A stretch of 64,000 nt of DNA from Periconia sp. R9002 (GCA_023627715.1 JAMAHW010000098.1:62001-126000); one strand, 5' to 3'; shown: positions 49,318 through 61,552, counted from the stretch's first letter. The notes: a model not told the origin generated them from the letters alone. A program made the numbers and translations.

Positions 49318-50016
49318 ATGTTCGGCCTCGCGATACTTCTCACTATTGTATGGGCCGGATTCACCGCCGCTGGTCCTGTTTCACCCTACACCAACTCAAG
49401 TATTGATTTTAATATGACAACTCAAGCTGCTTCCAAGAAAAAAATGGGACCGACCGATTGTAAAAGCTCATTCTTCTGTTCGGCACTCTTCTTCCCCACC
49501 TACACTTTGGATGATCTACAGACTGCGGTCAACCAAATCCCAGACGATCGGAAGTACCGCGATGGAGAACAGATCGCATGTGGAATATGGCATCAAAAAC
49601 CGTTCCGTGATATCAACGATCATGACTACGTTGGAACATGCGCTTTCTTCCAGAACACACACGGCCAACTCCTCTCTGGCGCTCTTGCCAAGAAGAAGAT
49701 GGAAATAATTGCAAAAAAAAAGTGTAAACTTTGCGGAAGGACAGCGCTTCGAAAGTCTGGTAATCTCAACGATGGGATGTTCAAGGTCGACTACGTCACC
49801 AATCCATGCTTGGTGGGGGAACAAAATTCCCTCGGCCCTTGTTTGCACTGGTCTGACTTTAAGAAACCGGAAACCATCTACAAGACCTCCTTTGTGACAA
49901 AAACGTCCACGGTGACAACTACTGCATGTGGAGCTTCTACCAAAGCCCCAGCCACTGTAACAGTAAGTATTTGTAATTTGTCTACGTGATCTTTCGTCTA
50001 ACAACATCGAAAGTGA
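49318..50016 (+). CDS. Secreted KP4-like (killer-toxin-fold) cysteine-rich protein
   Basis: I start at ATG 49318 (CCACCATG), which gives a clean signal peptide (MFGLAILLTIVWAGFTAAG); the upstream in-frame ATG would bury it. The body has the pattern of KP4-fold proteins: a DC-x6-C start, an amphipathic helix, DGEQIACGIW, a TCAFFQNT-x-G-x-LLSG segment, a KKCKLCGR Cys pair and a final VDYVTNPC strand. Nine cysteines are present, against ten in the classical toxin. A Ser/Thr-rich tail follows. A GTAAGT donor at 49963 would join to a TGA at 50014-50016, giving 215 aa; without splicing it ends at 49989 with 223 aa. KP4 proteins block calcium uptake in competing fungi; relatives occur in many ascomycete genomes. 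Toxicity here is not shown. Confidence 0.75.
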
Positions 50017-50879
50017 CACCGGGCAGTTTGATCCTCCATGGGTACAAGCCTTGCCTATTGAGGCCGTTCACCGGTCTCTCTACGGACGAACCAGCAGTAA
50101 ATTGTTTCTCACACCTGGGAAAATCTCCTCGAATATCCATTCAGCGATAGGGTTCAGTCATGACCTACCATGACCTTGGTGTGTTCGTTACCGCAGATTT
50201 GGTAACGGAATTATATGTTTGACCACGCTCTTCACAAAGATATCAAGCTGGAAATTACCAGGTCGAGGTTAGTGCGAATAGTTTTCGGGGCTGATGCAGG
50301 AACCCGGCGCTGTTGAAAAGATCGGATCTGGTAAGTTCCTCGGCACTCTTGGGTAGTTCAACACCTGCATACAATCTAGCCCATGTGGCTAGGCCCACTC
50401 AGCCCGCTATCGATTTGCCTGTGGAGAGACCAAGTCACCTTTTTAGAATAGCTGCTTCCAGAAATAAAGAAAAATAAGGACGCGTCCAGGGTGTCGCACG
50501 TGTCATCGTACCTAGAGAAATGTGCTTCTCTTCCGGTTTTGCGATTTGGGATTCGTATTCACTACTGAAGCCGCATTCAAAAGTCTAACAAAACGTTCCA
50601 CCTAGTCTTAGGTTTTCGTACGATTTAGCACAATTCTTATTCTTTCAACTAGCAAGATGCCCCTAAACACTGCATCGTATTATTTCCACTTCTAGATTTT
50701 GCTACTAATCCTCGCCCTAAGAAATCGGCAGCACGCCGGCCAGCATTAGTCACTATGGAGCCTCTGAAAGCCGCGTTCGGATCCTCATCCCGCGCCCGTA
50801 TGTATACCCGTATAAAAGATTTAGCCATCCGCACTTCTGGTAATCTGCATTACCGTTCTGTCAAGTCATTGCTGCAAGC
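50017..50879. other. Intergenic region, 863 bp
   Basis: No gene seen. The right end contains a TATA box for the giant deacetylase gene. Confidence 0.45.
50811..50818 (+). promoter_or_regulatory. Candidate TATA box of the giant deacetylase gene
   Basis: TATAAAAG lies 69 bp before the ATG at 50880. Confidence 0.6.
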
Positions 50880-53800
50880 ATGTGGTCTCTCATACTGCTG
50901 CCGCTTCTGGCAGTTGTTCAGGTATGCTCGGCTTTCACTGTGCCCGACATTTACTCCCTCACACAATCAGAGGGAGCGAGTCCCGATCTTGGAGAGGCGA
51001 GCCTGCCGCCCACCGTCCCATCTGAATCTAGGTAAGAACTTTTAATGGAACACTTTGTTTTCGAGCTGTTGTTGACTATACCACGACAGGCATGCAGCTG
51101 GTCCAGACTCCGGATTGAACATCTTCCTACCGAATTGGCAGGCTGATCCCAACTGGTAAGAAGAATGCTGCAAATACGAAACGATTGATAGAATCAACTG
51201 TCCTAGGCTACCTCTCACGCTTTCTCTGAAGACTGTTGGCTTGCAAATCAAGGTCATCGAATCTCTCGACATCTCCCCACAATGCTGGAATTTGCTTCTT
51301 TACACATCCCCAAGTGTGGATTTCAACCCCAGCTCAGCGGATCTTACAAAATTGACTGAATTTGTGGCTCGTGGTGGCAACCTGATCTTCATGAGCCAGG
51401 TTCCTGCTGCCCTTCGATCCCTTGCTGGAGTTTCTGCTTCTGTTGTTGACACCGCTGGTTTGCGATCTGTTCTACACCTCCAGGATACAGAGACGACTGC
51501 AGAGGCCCTCAGAGGGTTCAATTTCACAGATTTCTTCGACATTAGCATGCCATACTATGATAACTACACGGAATCTGGCTTCGTCAATGTGGGATATACA
51601 CCTACAAATGGATCACAAACCTTGGGAAAGTACTTTGTTCGGAACGATGGTGTTGACAGCGATGATACATCCTCCACAAATGCTGCAATCGTCAAGCACC
51701 AGCCTTCTGGAGCAAAAGGACATGTCTACAGCTTCGGAGTGGATCTCGGATACCTTTTCAACCTGGCACAAAGCGAAAGGCATGGCTTCGCCCCCTGGTA
51801 TGATGGCCACTACTATCCCGGATACGACATCGGAACGAGGATCATCAAGAATATTGTCACTTCTAGCCCCAACTATGTGAGCTTATGGTCTGTTCCGTAC
51901 AACAAAGGCCTTGCATTCACCACCACGTGGGACATCGACACCTACGTCTCTTACCCGCATGGCCAGGGTATAGCTGCTGCTGCTATGGAGCGAGGTGCCG
52001 CCGGCAATCTCAATCTCCACACAAAATACATCAGTGATACGTACGAAACCGCGTATTTCCAGTACGGCGTTCCATATATTTACCAGATTTCTGGCTTCCG
52101 ACGAGCGCCAGATGGACACCCCTACATCGACTTTGGCAGCCACAGTGTTAGCCATTCTCCGAATGCTGTGGACTTTCCTTATGGAAGCAGCCAAGACAGA
52201 TACATTAGGGGAAGTACCGACGGTTACTCTCCTACTATCTACCAGTGTGATAATACTGCGACCGGAACTCCTACCAATGGTGAAGAGTGCACACAAGGAG
52301 GAACCAGTGGCCTTTCCTTTTGGACCAAGGGCGGTACCGCCGCCGGTGAGGTCCGCGTGAGTGCCTTTTTGATCCGATATATTCTTAACACCATCTTCGA
52401 AACCGACTACAACCTGACTACTTATCGTCCCGGAAATCTTGCATGGAACAAGTATCAAGCCAACCACTGTGCTGCCAATGGCTTTATCGGCGGATCTTCG
52501 TGTGCTGGCAATGACCATATCACTCATCTTCCGTTCCAAGTCACACATAATCGAGAGGCGTTTGCAGAGCTCCCGTACTATGAGTTCCCCCTTCAATGGT
52601 CCGACGGGGACGGCAACATGAGTAGCGCGGATTTCCCAGGCTCTGACTTCTCGGAGCAAGTGCTTACCATTAAGAAGATGGCGCGATATGGCGGCCAGTA
52701 CAACATCCTGCTCCATCCTTCTGATGCCGTCCTTGACAAAATCCAAATTCAACGTGCTCTTCACGATGCGGTCCGTCCATTCGCGGTCTTCTTCAACCAA
52801 ACTGGATTTGCACACTGGTGGACAATCCGGGATCGTGCCGTCGCCGATATCACTTCGTTGACCAACTCTTCCGCTACGATGAAGGTGCATCTGGATGGAC
52901 CGGCAGAAGGGCTGACGCTGCAGGTGCCGCGAAACTATGTTGTACAGTCTGCGAGCGGCCCCTTGTCTGCTTGCCAGGAAATTTCTTCAGATGGAATGAC
53001 GAACGCAGTAGTCCTTCGGAATACTGCTGAGGGCGATCACACGCTCACTTTTGCAGTTGGCGGCAACAACGCGACTGTTTCCACTTGTCCTGATTTCACA
53101 CCTCAACCTATCGAGGAGTGCGTGGCATGGGATGTTGCTGTTGACGACTTCCTCGAGTTGTACTTTGACAACCATGGCGTCAATCTTCTTCTTCTCCAAA
53201 CTGTCTCCATTGGGCTTGCCTCTAACAATGTCAATGGAACGCTGCAACTCACTGCCAACGACAACACAGTGGACGGTACCAACTCATATTACACCGAGGT
53301 CTCGCGCTTCTGTTTCGACGCGACAATCTATACTCATATATTCTTCGATATGATTGCTCCTGTCGGCTCCCGTTTTTACGTACAGCTTGTCTCGTATGAT
53401 TCAGCCTGTAATTTTGAACAACCGAGCCCGACTTACCTTGACGTTACCAACTATGCAGCGGCAGACGGCAAGAACCACACTGTTTCAATTCCTTTGAAGG
53501 ACTTTGCAGGACAAGATTTATCTCATGTCAGAGGTATCCGCATCGGAAACATCTCGCCTGCTCAGACTCCTATCTACATCGACAACATCAAGGTCCAGAA
53601 GCGTTGCACAACCGCCCCCGGAGAAGACCACACAGCAGGCCTTGCAATTGAGTCGTTCCAGAATGTCGATCGATGGATTACCGGTATCAACAACATCTTC
53701 GGAAAGACCGATTTTGACCACTCCATGACTTACGCCAAACTATCCGAGTTAGGCAAGATGCAATTGCTTCCATCGGACTCTGGCTCATACTTCTACACTC

Positions 53801-55674
53801 GTACTACTGTCAATGCGAAGAACTTGGATGCATCCACATACACCGACCTCTCTTTGAACGTACGTGGTCCTTCTGGAGGCTCTTTCGACGTCGTAGTGTC
53901 ATCTGGCACCAGTGGAAACTCCACCGTGAACACCAAATCCTTCGCAAGCATCGGTCAAGACTATGTCAATATCACAATCCCTCTTTCGGCATTCTCAGGT
54001 TTGAATGTGAACTCCATCACCCAAATCACTCTGAAGAACTTTACGCCCAACGGCGGTTCAACAGATGCTAATGTCTTTACAATCCGATGGATTTCCCTTC
54101 TGGGCGGTTCGGCTCCTACTCCTCCAACGTTGAAATGTACGAAGGCCACTGGATATGTCGTGCTAGACTTCTGCGATGCGGAACAATTTCAAATGCAGAC
54201 TAATTCTCTTGACGCTCCCTTCTCCGACGACAATACGATGCAAAGCTACACTCAGACGGACCCTGCATACGTCGAGCTTGTTCCCCGAGACACAACATCG
54301 TACTTCTATACCTGGTTCACACAGCCAGGAAGCTGCGCCACTGTGAACAGCACTTACAATGCTATCACACTAGCCATTGCAGGCCCAGCTGGGTCAACTG
54401 TCAGTGTCGGATTCAAGCACGGCGCTGCAACCTGCAATACCAATGTCGTAACATCCCTTGTTCCTATTACTCTCAGCGAACCGCGCACGGAAATCACCAT
54501 TCCCTTCTCGCGCTTCCCAGATTCCTTCAACCCGAACAACATCCAGTCATTCATCATGACCAATTTCGGTGAAGCTGGTTCATCCTACCGTATCTACTCC
54601 TTGGTATTTGTCGGACCATCTGACAGTCCTGGCTGTGGGTTGTGCACAGGCACACTCCTCAATACTTGCTCTTTCGTCCCTACTCCCGCGAGGACCAACG
54701 AGCTCCAAGGCCAAATGACTGATGAAGGAACCCTTAGCTCGTACTCCGTCAGCAAAGACGGTTCACTTCAGCTGGGAACAAACCCGAACGCATACTGGTA
54801 CTCTGAATTTAGCAAAGATAACTGCTACAATGCGAACAAGGTCAACGCCACAGGACTCCAAATCTCCGTCGCCGCTCCTTCGGGAACCCAGTTCCAAGTC
54901 ACGCTACGCTGGATGACGGATACCAACTGCACTGTCATGTCTTCTCCAGTGTCCGTACCCATCACTTCATACGTGACCTTCAGTTCCAACTCCACCTACC
55001 AGCTCGCGCAAATCCCCTTCTCCGACTTCCCTGGTCTCAACTCGAGCCGCTTGAGCAGTGTCGCCGTATCTGGCTTTGCTCCTTCCAACGTCGTTAAGAT
55101 TGGCTGTGTCAGTTTGTTCACCATCCCTGACGTGATCCCGCCTATTACTTGCAACTGCCCTACATCTGCCTGGTTGAACTACTGCATGGGTGGAAGAGCT
55201 GACCGGAACGCTATCGGTGGTATCCAAAGCGATGACGGAACCATGAGCACAGCTCCCGCTCTTGTCAACAACGCTTTGGATCTACGACCTGCCTCCACCG
55301 CATCATACTTCTACTCGCTGCTGAACTGCCTGGACATTTCCAAATCTTCCAATCTCTACCTCAACGTTACAGCCAATGCGGGATCTTCCTTCAACATTCA
55401 GTTGCAGAGCAGCAGCAACGGGTGCACCGACTCGGCAGGCCTCGAACGCGTGAGCGTCTCAAGCGATGCGTACGGCGCTATGACTGGAAGTCCTGTTCAG
55501 CTGAAGATTCCTCTTTCTGATTTCGAGTCAAAGGATGCGGCATTCTTGCTCAGCGCTATCAATGCGTTTGTGTTGAGTGAGTTCAGCGATGCAACCTCGA
55601 CGTATACGCTTCATTGTGCGTACTTTGGCAATTCAGCGTCAAATTCTACGATCTCTTTGAAAAGTTCCTTGTAA
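50880..55674 (+). CDS. Giant secreted NodB-like polysaccharide deacetylase with five tandem C-terminal modules
   Basis: Exons 50880-51031, 51090-51155 and 51207-55674, 1561 aa. The first two exons supply the signal peptide (MWSLILLPLLAVVQVCSA) and lie upstream of the long frame. About residues 90-290 form a domain with an RGGNLIFMSQ strand. About 300-600 is NodB-like: TTWDIDT (D315, D317, like the TFDDG motif), SHSVSH (H385-x3-H389, the metal-binding His pair) and ILLHPSD (H576, motif 5). This fits a metal-dependent de-N-acetylase acting on an extracellular polymer, perhaps distantly like Agd3 (CE18) of Aspergillus fumigatus. From C700 onward come five modules of 166-177 residues, starting at about C700, C873, C1050, C1216 and C1388. 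Each repeats a SYFYT/YWYS strand, a SF-x-V/I-x-L strand and an IPLSDF-like motif, resembling CIA30/carbohydrate-binding beta sandwiches. Many Asn-glycosylation sites. Substrate unknown. Confidence 0.8.
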
Positions 55675-56237
55675 TTGAATATATTAGTTTTTTTTTTTTA
55701 ATAGCGATTTCTGAAATTAGATTCCATTCATCTTCTTCCACTTAGACAGCTTGAAAGATATTGTGTTTTAATGACCTTTAGTTTAACATAATAGTGTGAG
55801 GCAGTGATAAAAGCTACTGCCCACAATGGACTCGAATTTGAATGGAAAGGATTTCCTCCACTAGTGCTTGGATTAACTAGCCTAGGGTTAGGCTGGGCCA
55901 GGGCGTACGTATGCGTAGCACTTGAGCCCATCATAGCTAGCCGTGAGTACAGAACAAAATCGAAGCAATCTCTCCTTATCAAAGAGTCGAAAATATTCAA
56001 TAAAGAAGCAGTGAAATGTATCCAATACGTCAGAATCATGACTCCGTCCTCCATTGAGACGAGTGGCCTTTTCTATTATCCATTACAACAATGTCTAGCA
56101 CTCTTTTCTCTCCCCTCGCTTGAACAGGAAGCAATGCTATGTCTTCTAGAGATCAAATTAAATAGTATATGGATATCACAAAATGCTGCCTCTGTACAAT
56201 AAAAATATCGCCTCTTGCCCTGACCACCATCAAACTT
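55675..56237. other. Intergenic region between convergent genes
   Basis: 563 bp between two 3' ends. T-rich start, consistent with a 3' UTR. The 132-codon + strand frame inside has no recognisable features. Confidence 0.45.
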
Positions 56238-57479
56238 CTATGGCATTGGCTCTCCATGATAATTTATCTTTCGCAATGGTATATCATCCCCAAACTGCGA
56301 AGCAGGTGCATCGTTTGAAGACCTCGAGCTACTCCTCCTCTTCTGCTCAGTATCACTCTCATCATTTGAATTCACCTGCTCAATCACCACATTCAGATCG
56401 GTGCGACAATGAATTCCTTCAGCAGACACATTACCCGCCCGCGAGATCGTCTCGTGGGCATTCTTCGAAGCGAGCGATGAAAGACGGAAGGTGCTCCCCC
56501 GCTCCGCAGTTGCAGTGTGCTGCGCGGAGTGCAGGTCGAATCGTGGGTTCGTGCTTGCCCCTTTGGAGCGCGGGCCGCTGGACGAATCGAAATGGTTTTC
56601 GGGGTACATGTCGTTTTCACTGCCGCCACGCGCGACATGCGTGATGAGCGAAGCCATTGACATTTCGATGTTCAACTTGACCAGGTACACTACTGGGTGA
56701 AACTGCACGTATACGATAGGGTTGCGGAGGAACATGAGCCCGATGAGAAGGCCCTATGATGTTTAAGTAAGGATACGATCGTTATACGGGACGTCTTAGA
56801 ACTTACGTCCATCGCAATGGAAAGCGCCATCAACTTCGCATTGAATCCCACCAAGGGCGAATATTTGGTCAAACGATGTTGATCAACCAGTCTGGTCTTG
56901 ACACTTTGCAAGAAATACCAGTTCAGCCCCGCGTCGACAAGCAGGATAAGGACCTTCTCGATTTTGTCCCAAACGTTGTTGATTTTGACGAAGATGGGGA
57001 CGGGTGGCGATATATGAGCTGGAATCCATATACAGAAAACAGAGATGTTGATGAGCGTGATGAATGTAGCAGTCCCCCATTTGATTCGATTCACGGTTTG
57101 TCGGTGTTCCGCGATCAGGGCAATTCGATTGATAATGATCTGCATTGTGAGATGGATCTGGATAACCCATGAGAACAGGATGGAGAAAAGGACGGGTAAT
57201 CTGTTAGCAATGTTCTGTCAGTACCTCTCTTTTTTTGAGATGTAAGAATGGATCTACTCACGAAGGGCCAACTTTTCCCTGCAGGAACAGCCATGCTATA
57301 ATACCGATGTAGATATTGGCGGCCAGTTCTCCATACACCATGTACAAATAGACGGATCGAAGAGGATTGCGGTTCCGTTTTGTCTGCTTGATGGCTTCCC
57401 ATACTGTTAGGACGCCGAATCCAAGGGAGAAACCGGCGGCGAGGGCAGCAATCTGAAAATCTTGTGAGGTAGCTTCCAT
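56238..57479 (-). CDS. Seven-helix integral membrane protein, family unassigned
   Basis: Exons 57479-57262, 57200-56807 and 56753-56238, 375 aa. About seven hydrophobic helices: IAALAAGFSLGFGVLTVW, ANIYIGIIAWLFL, PVLFSILFSWVIQIHLTMQ, ATFITLINISVFCIWIPAH, EKVLILLVDAGLNWYFL, LMALSIAMDGLLIGLMF and a last weaker one near VQFHPVVYLVKLNIEMSMA. A basic RNRNPLRS loop follows helix 1. The ~150-residue tail is hydrophilic, Ser/Arg/Asp-rich and probably cytosolic. This layout is common among uncharacterised fungal plasma-membrane proteins. It lacks the QWNIRLKDL signature of the Pth11-like protein at 19-20 kb, so it is a different family. Receptor-like or transport roles are both possible. Confidence 0.75.
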
Positions 57480-58964
57480 GATGAGACAAATCCGTACACA
57501 CTTGAACAGAACTCACACATGGGCATAGTGAGCTAATGTAGTAAGATACATGTGCACCACTTTACTAAGTGGCACTGCTTAGAATCTTCCAAGTCTGATT
57601 GGAATACGAATCTAGTGACTTGATTTTCACCCGTCCTGACTCAACAAAGGAGTTCGTCTCACCCCTTGTGGAGTTAACATGGCGTAATACATATGCTCCC
57701 GAAGTTGAAGGATCATCGTGGAGGCTCAAGCAGATCCGCTAAAAATAACATGGGTTGGTTTTAAGCATCTAGCTCGTTATTCTCGGGCCGAATGAAAATG
57801 GAGACACAATTGGTCGCCCTAAATATTCTACCAGTGAACTGCAAGAGAAATCCTCAGCATTAGACGATCGTTCTCGGCACACTATATCATCTAGATTGGC
57901 GAGGGACTGATGTAGATATATTGATCCAAGAGACATGAGACACGAGAAAACTCCAACTTTGTCTCAGTAGCAGGCTATTTTTTATCGTGGAGGCTAACGA
58001 CATGAAGACCGTGCCTGACCTCAGGATGGGCTAGCCAGGACGCTGATCAGAGACGGACTGTGTAGACGAAGGATCTTGTAAGTTGAGCGGAGTGTTTTCG
58101 GTGGTTCCGCGACAGCGTGTAGCATGGATCATCTTGCGGGGAAAGGGGATAGAGAAGAAATACGATGTTAGGGTACCGCCACCAAATGTCCAGACCTACA
58201 CTAAGTGGATCAATCTGTGGCGTTCATGTCAACTCGGGACAAGCACATGAGAAGTACATTCGCACAATGCAGCCGCGACCATTGCATTTATTCGTGGTAT
58301 GCATCAACTTGCAGCTTATAGACCATCGCTCGACTCATTTGTGGTTTTGGTTTCGCCGAAAGTCATCATAGGAAAATGGTACCTCGTAGTATTAGTTCTA
58401 TTTGGCGCTACGGAGACAGCACCCCACATTTCACGGCTGAGTTACGATGGTGGACACGGCAGAGCAGATTAGCGCAAAGATCTGTTCGCCTGTACAGATC
58501 TTTTGAGTGGGTCTTTTCCGCGATTGATCTTCGAGAATTCACAGTTTTCATATACCATGTAAATCCACCGTGGTATGTTCACCCTTTCCTTGGTTAGGAG
58601 AAACAAAGTCAATCGTCTTTTATGAATCATGGAAACGATGCAAGTTGGAATTTTCGCTATTCCATATTCTTCGAGCAGTTTTTGTCTGAGGGGGAACAAA
58701 CGATTCTAAAGATTTAGCGCGGGCAGGGTGATATTTTCTTTCGTTTTCCTCTATTTATTTTCCCACTCATCAACACCTGCCCACATAAGTGGTACGAGTT
58801 GAAGGTCTGCTTGATATAACTATGCCACATCGAAATTTGGGTACTTGACAAGCTACCTTAGCATTAGGCCTGGCGTATGACACTCGGCTCAACTACCATA
58901 TAAGGACGAACAACTTGCAATGCCCCAGAGCAATAGCCGTACACTACATAGTGGAGTACTTCGA
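57480..58964. other. Intergenic region, 1.5 kb
   Basis: No supported gene. Several 60-77 codon frames near 58165-58700 overlap on both strands without recognisable features. Confidence 0.4.
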
Positions 58965-60003
58965 TCAGTCAAATCCTACTGGACCTACAAGATCTTTCAT
59001 CGGGCGGCTCTTATCAGCTCCGGGTACCTGATTTGAATTAGATACTTTTCCAACTGCGAATTAGACCGAACTCACGTTCCAAACGACCGCATATGGATCC
59101 CAGTCAGCATGTGTGTGGGGGCTGAGCTCGATGTTATTCATCGTTTGGTTGATTTTCTCGCTCCCATACATCCAGCTCAACAACGCATAGGTCATATCCA
59201 TGCCTGCGGCGACACCAGAGCTTGTCCATATGTTTCCGTCTTGTGTCCAGCGCGCATTTGGAATCCAAGTAACATTGGGACGATTCTTGACAATATCGTT
59301 CCATGCTGCTTTGTTTGTTGTTGCGCGTTTGTTGTCCAATACTGTGGACTTGGCAAGGATTAACGAGCCGGTGCAAACGCTGGCTACATAGTCAATCGAG
59401 TCAAAGCGAGTCTTGACAAAGTCTATAGCCCAGTCGGTTGCGTTGCCTCGATTGCCCGAGCCGCCAGGTATCATGAGAAGATCGAGTGGTGGTGCTTCTT
59501 GAGGCTCATGTGTGGCAATTAGGGACACCGAGAGAGCTCCAGGTTTGGTTGGAACGTCTTTTCGTACCTGAGAATTATTTAGTCAGCTTTACTGCTGAAA
59601 TATGCATAACTGGGGAAAATAGTTGTCGATGCGACTTCAACATACATTACTGATTGGCCCTTTCTTCTGAGCAATAATAGACAGGGTGATGTTATAGCTA
59701 TCCGCTGCCTAGAAAGTATCAGCCTCGAATTTTTAAATGAGTTTTAAGTAGAACTTACTCCCACTAAGATCTGATAAGGGCCCCAGAAATCGAGAGGGGC
59801 GTATCCGTCATATAAAAGCTGTCTCTGGTTAATGGTAATATGGGCTTAGAATCATGCTGAAATACCCAACCAAGGGAGATATTACGCCCTGCATTATATC
59901 TGTGCCGTTCTTCATCGTTGGTGGAGTGTGCCTTGTTTGGAGAGGCGGCTGCACTTGCCAGAAGCAGTGCAGCAATTTGCGGGAATGACGCTAACAACTT
60001 CAT
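58965..60003 (-). CDS. Secreted DJ-1/PfpI (ThiJ) family protein
   Basis: Exons 60003-59866, 59824-59759, 59708-59646, 59567-59076 and 59027-58965, 273 aa. A signal peptide (MKLLASFPQIAALLLASAAAS) precedes the domain. The glutamine-amidotransferase-like fold shows LLYDGYAPLDFWGPYQIL at strand 1, DLLMIPGGSGNRG, the nucleophile-elbow SVCTGSLILAKSTVL with its cysteine, and ARWTQDGNIWTSSGVAAGMD, the typical region after it. Asn-glycosylation sites (NITL, NVTW, NQTM) suit secretion. The last intron (48 bp, GTGAGT...CAG) changes the tail from a five-residue ending to a 21-codon ending. DJ-1/PfpI proteins include proteases, chaperones, glyoxalases and isonitrile hydratases; the reaction cannot be chosen here. 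Confidence 0.85.
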
Positions 60004-60889
60004 AGTAGAATATAATAAAGCAATTGAAGAAAGTCCAATTGGAAAAAGTATATCAATGCGAGATCAAACTTATAAGCAAAATACGAAAGAATCGTATGAC
60101 GCTGCACATCATATACAAATGTATGCAGCCTTAGGGTTTTGCCTGCGTCGATACCGAGAGTAGTAAATACTCTGCGATGATTTGGTGTTTAGACAGGGAA
60201 GAAGCTCCTACATGAGCTACTTTGCGCGCATAAATAAATGATGCGCCGTGTGGTGGGTTCGCCTTAGGAGTGACTTTCCGCACCTTCCCGCGGCCTTCTA
60301 CTCGGAGATGAATTTGGAAGTGATACTTCGGTCACGCGGGATCTGAAATTGACCCACGTGACATTGCCCACGCACACAAATGGACCCAAATCAGAGATTT
60401 GCGAAATATATAAGCCGATTGTTGCTCAATAACAATGAGTTGTTTTGTGAGTGTAAAAGCCTACGATGTACAGGGTGGCGCAGAGCAGTCACCTCTACGA
60501 ACGGATTGGTATCAATTCGCACTGAGTCTAGGTCACTCCCATCAGACTAAGCTCAAGCTTGCTTAGAGTCAGTTTTAGTTGCCGCTACATAACAGATGGG
60601 CTTCTTATGCGATTTTTTTCGTTACCGATTATCCGTACTCACTGTGAATTTATTCGCGAAAATGACTTTCATAATTCTGGTCGACGCAGTCCAGCTCCAT
60701 AATCTGCTATAGAAACAAAATATGGCGGCAAAATTATACATGTAAGCCCGGCGGTTAACCCCGCATTGTAAGTCGCTGGTGCCCCGCCTCCTCGTACCAC
60801 AGCTCAGCTCAGACCTAGAAAGATGTGATGTGCAATCCCATCGCCCATTCCAACGAAATGAACCTCTTCAACACATATCCCAATCCGCA
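60004..60889. other. Intergenic region, 886 bp
   Basis: Holds divergent promoters. A TATATAAG near 60408 precedes a 43-codon frame (60435-60566) that I do not count as a gene. Confidence 0.4.
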
Positions 60890-61552
60890 ATGGCGAAATC
60901 CCCAACGGTGAAAGAGCAAGAGACTCAACGGGAAACCTCATCAATATTCTCATTGTTCTCTGATGACAAAGACAATGACACCCAACTCCAACCCATCCCG
61001 CGTCGTAATCGCAAAAACGAGGAGAGGGCAGAACGAGAAGAATATTTAAGGGAATTGGCGCGGCGCGATGAAGAAAGCCGCAGGAAAAAGGAAGTAGAAG
61101 AAGAGCTCAGAACAAGACGTGAAGAAGAGGAATTACGAACGCGCTATGAGAGGCACGCTAAGGAAGCTCAGGAGGAGGAGAACAGAATCATAGGAGAGCA
61201 CGAGGTACGCAAAGAAAAACAAGAACGCGAGGCGAAAGAATGGAAGGCCAGGCTGCGTGCGGAGATACTGCGTGAGTTGGCGGAAGAACGACAAGACAAG
61301 GAGCAAACTACAGCGGCGATGCCATCCTCGAGTACTGCAAAAGCTGAATGGAGAGTCATGCAATCGGAAACCGATTCACATGTTGTTGCGAAAGTAGCAC
61401 AGGGTGCTCAAATACCATGTTTTCCGGCGATGGTTGAACGCGACGATGTGCTCGAATTGCTCTGGGACTATTATATGAATGGCACAGGGCGAGGAGTAAC
61501 GTCTGCTCCAGCAGGGTACGGGTTCAAAACAAACTTCAAACGGTCATTATGA
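60890..61552 (+). CDS. Charged coiled-coil protein, family unassigned
   Basis: 220 aa from the ATG at 60890 (AATGGCG); an in-frame ATG at 60779 would add 37 residues. About residues 50-150 are one long helix of alternating Glu/Arg/Lys (for example EEYLRELARRDEESRRKKEV), predicted coiled coil. After a Thr/Ser spacer comes a more globular section, AEWRVMQSETDSHVVAKVAQ and ERDDVLELLWDYYMNG. The stop at 61550 may not be the real end: an intron donor near 61496 or 61518 could lead to further exons toward 61738. Function unknown. Confidence 0.55.
   Translation: MAKSPTVKEQETQRETSSIFSLFSDDKDNDTQLQPIPRRNRKNEERAEREEYLRELARRDEESRRKKEVEEELRTRREEEELRTRYERHAKEAQEEENRIIGEHEVRKEKQEREAKEWKARLRAEILRELAEERQDKEQTTAAMPSSSTAKAEWRVMQSETDSHVVAKVAQGAQIPCFPAMVERDDVLELLWDYYMNGTGRGVTSAPAGYGFKTNFKRSL

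Noticed and set aside
51883..52890. 335-codon minus-strand frame
   Set aside because: Shadow of the deacetylase coding strand; no domain and no promoter.
60435..60566. 43-codon frame just downstream of a TATATAAG element
   Set aside because: Too short and without features; the TATA-like element alone is not enough.
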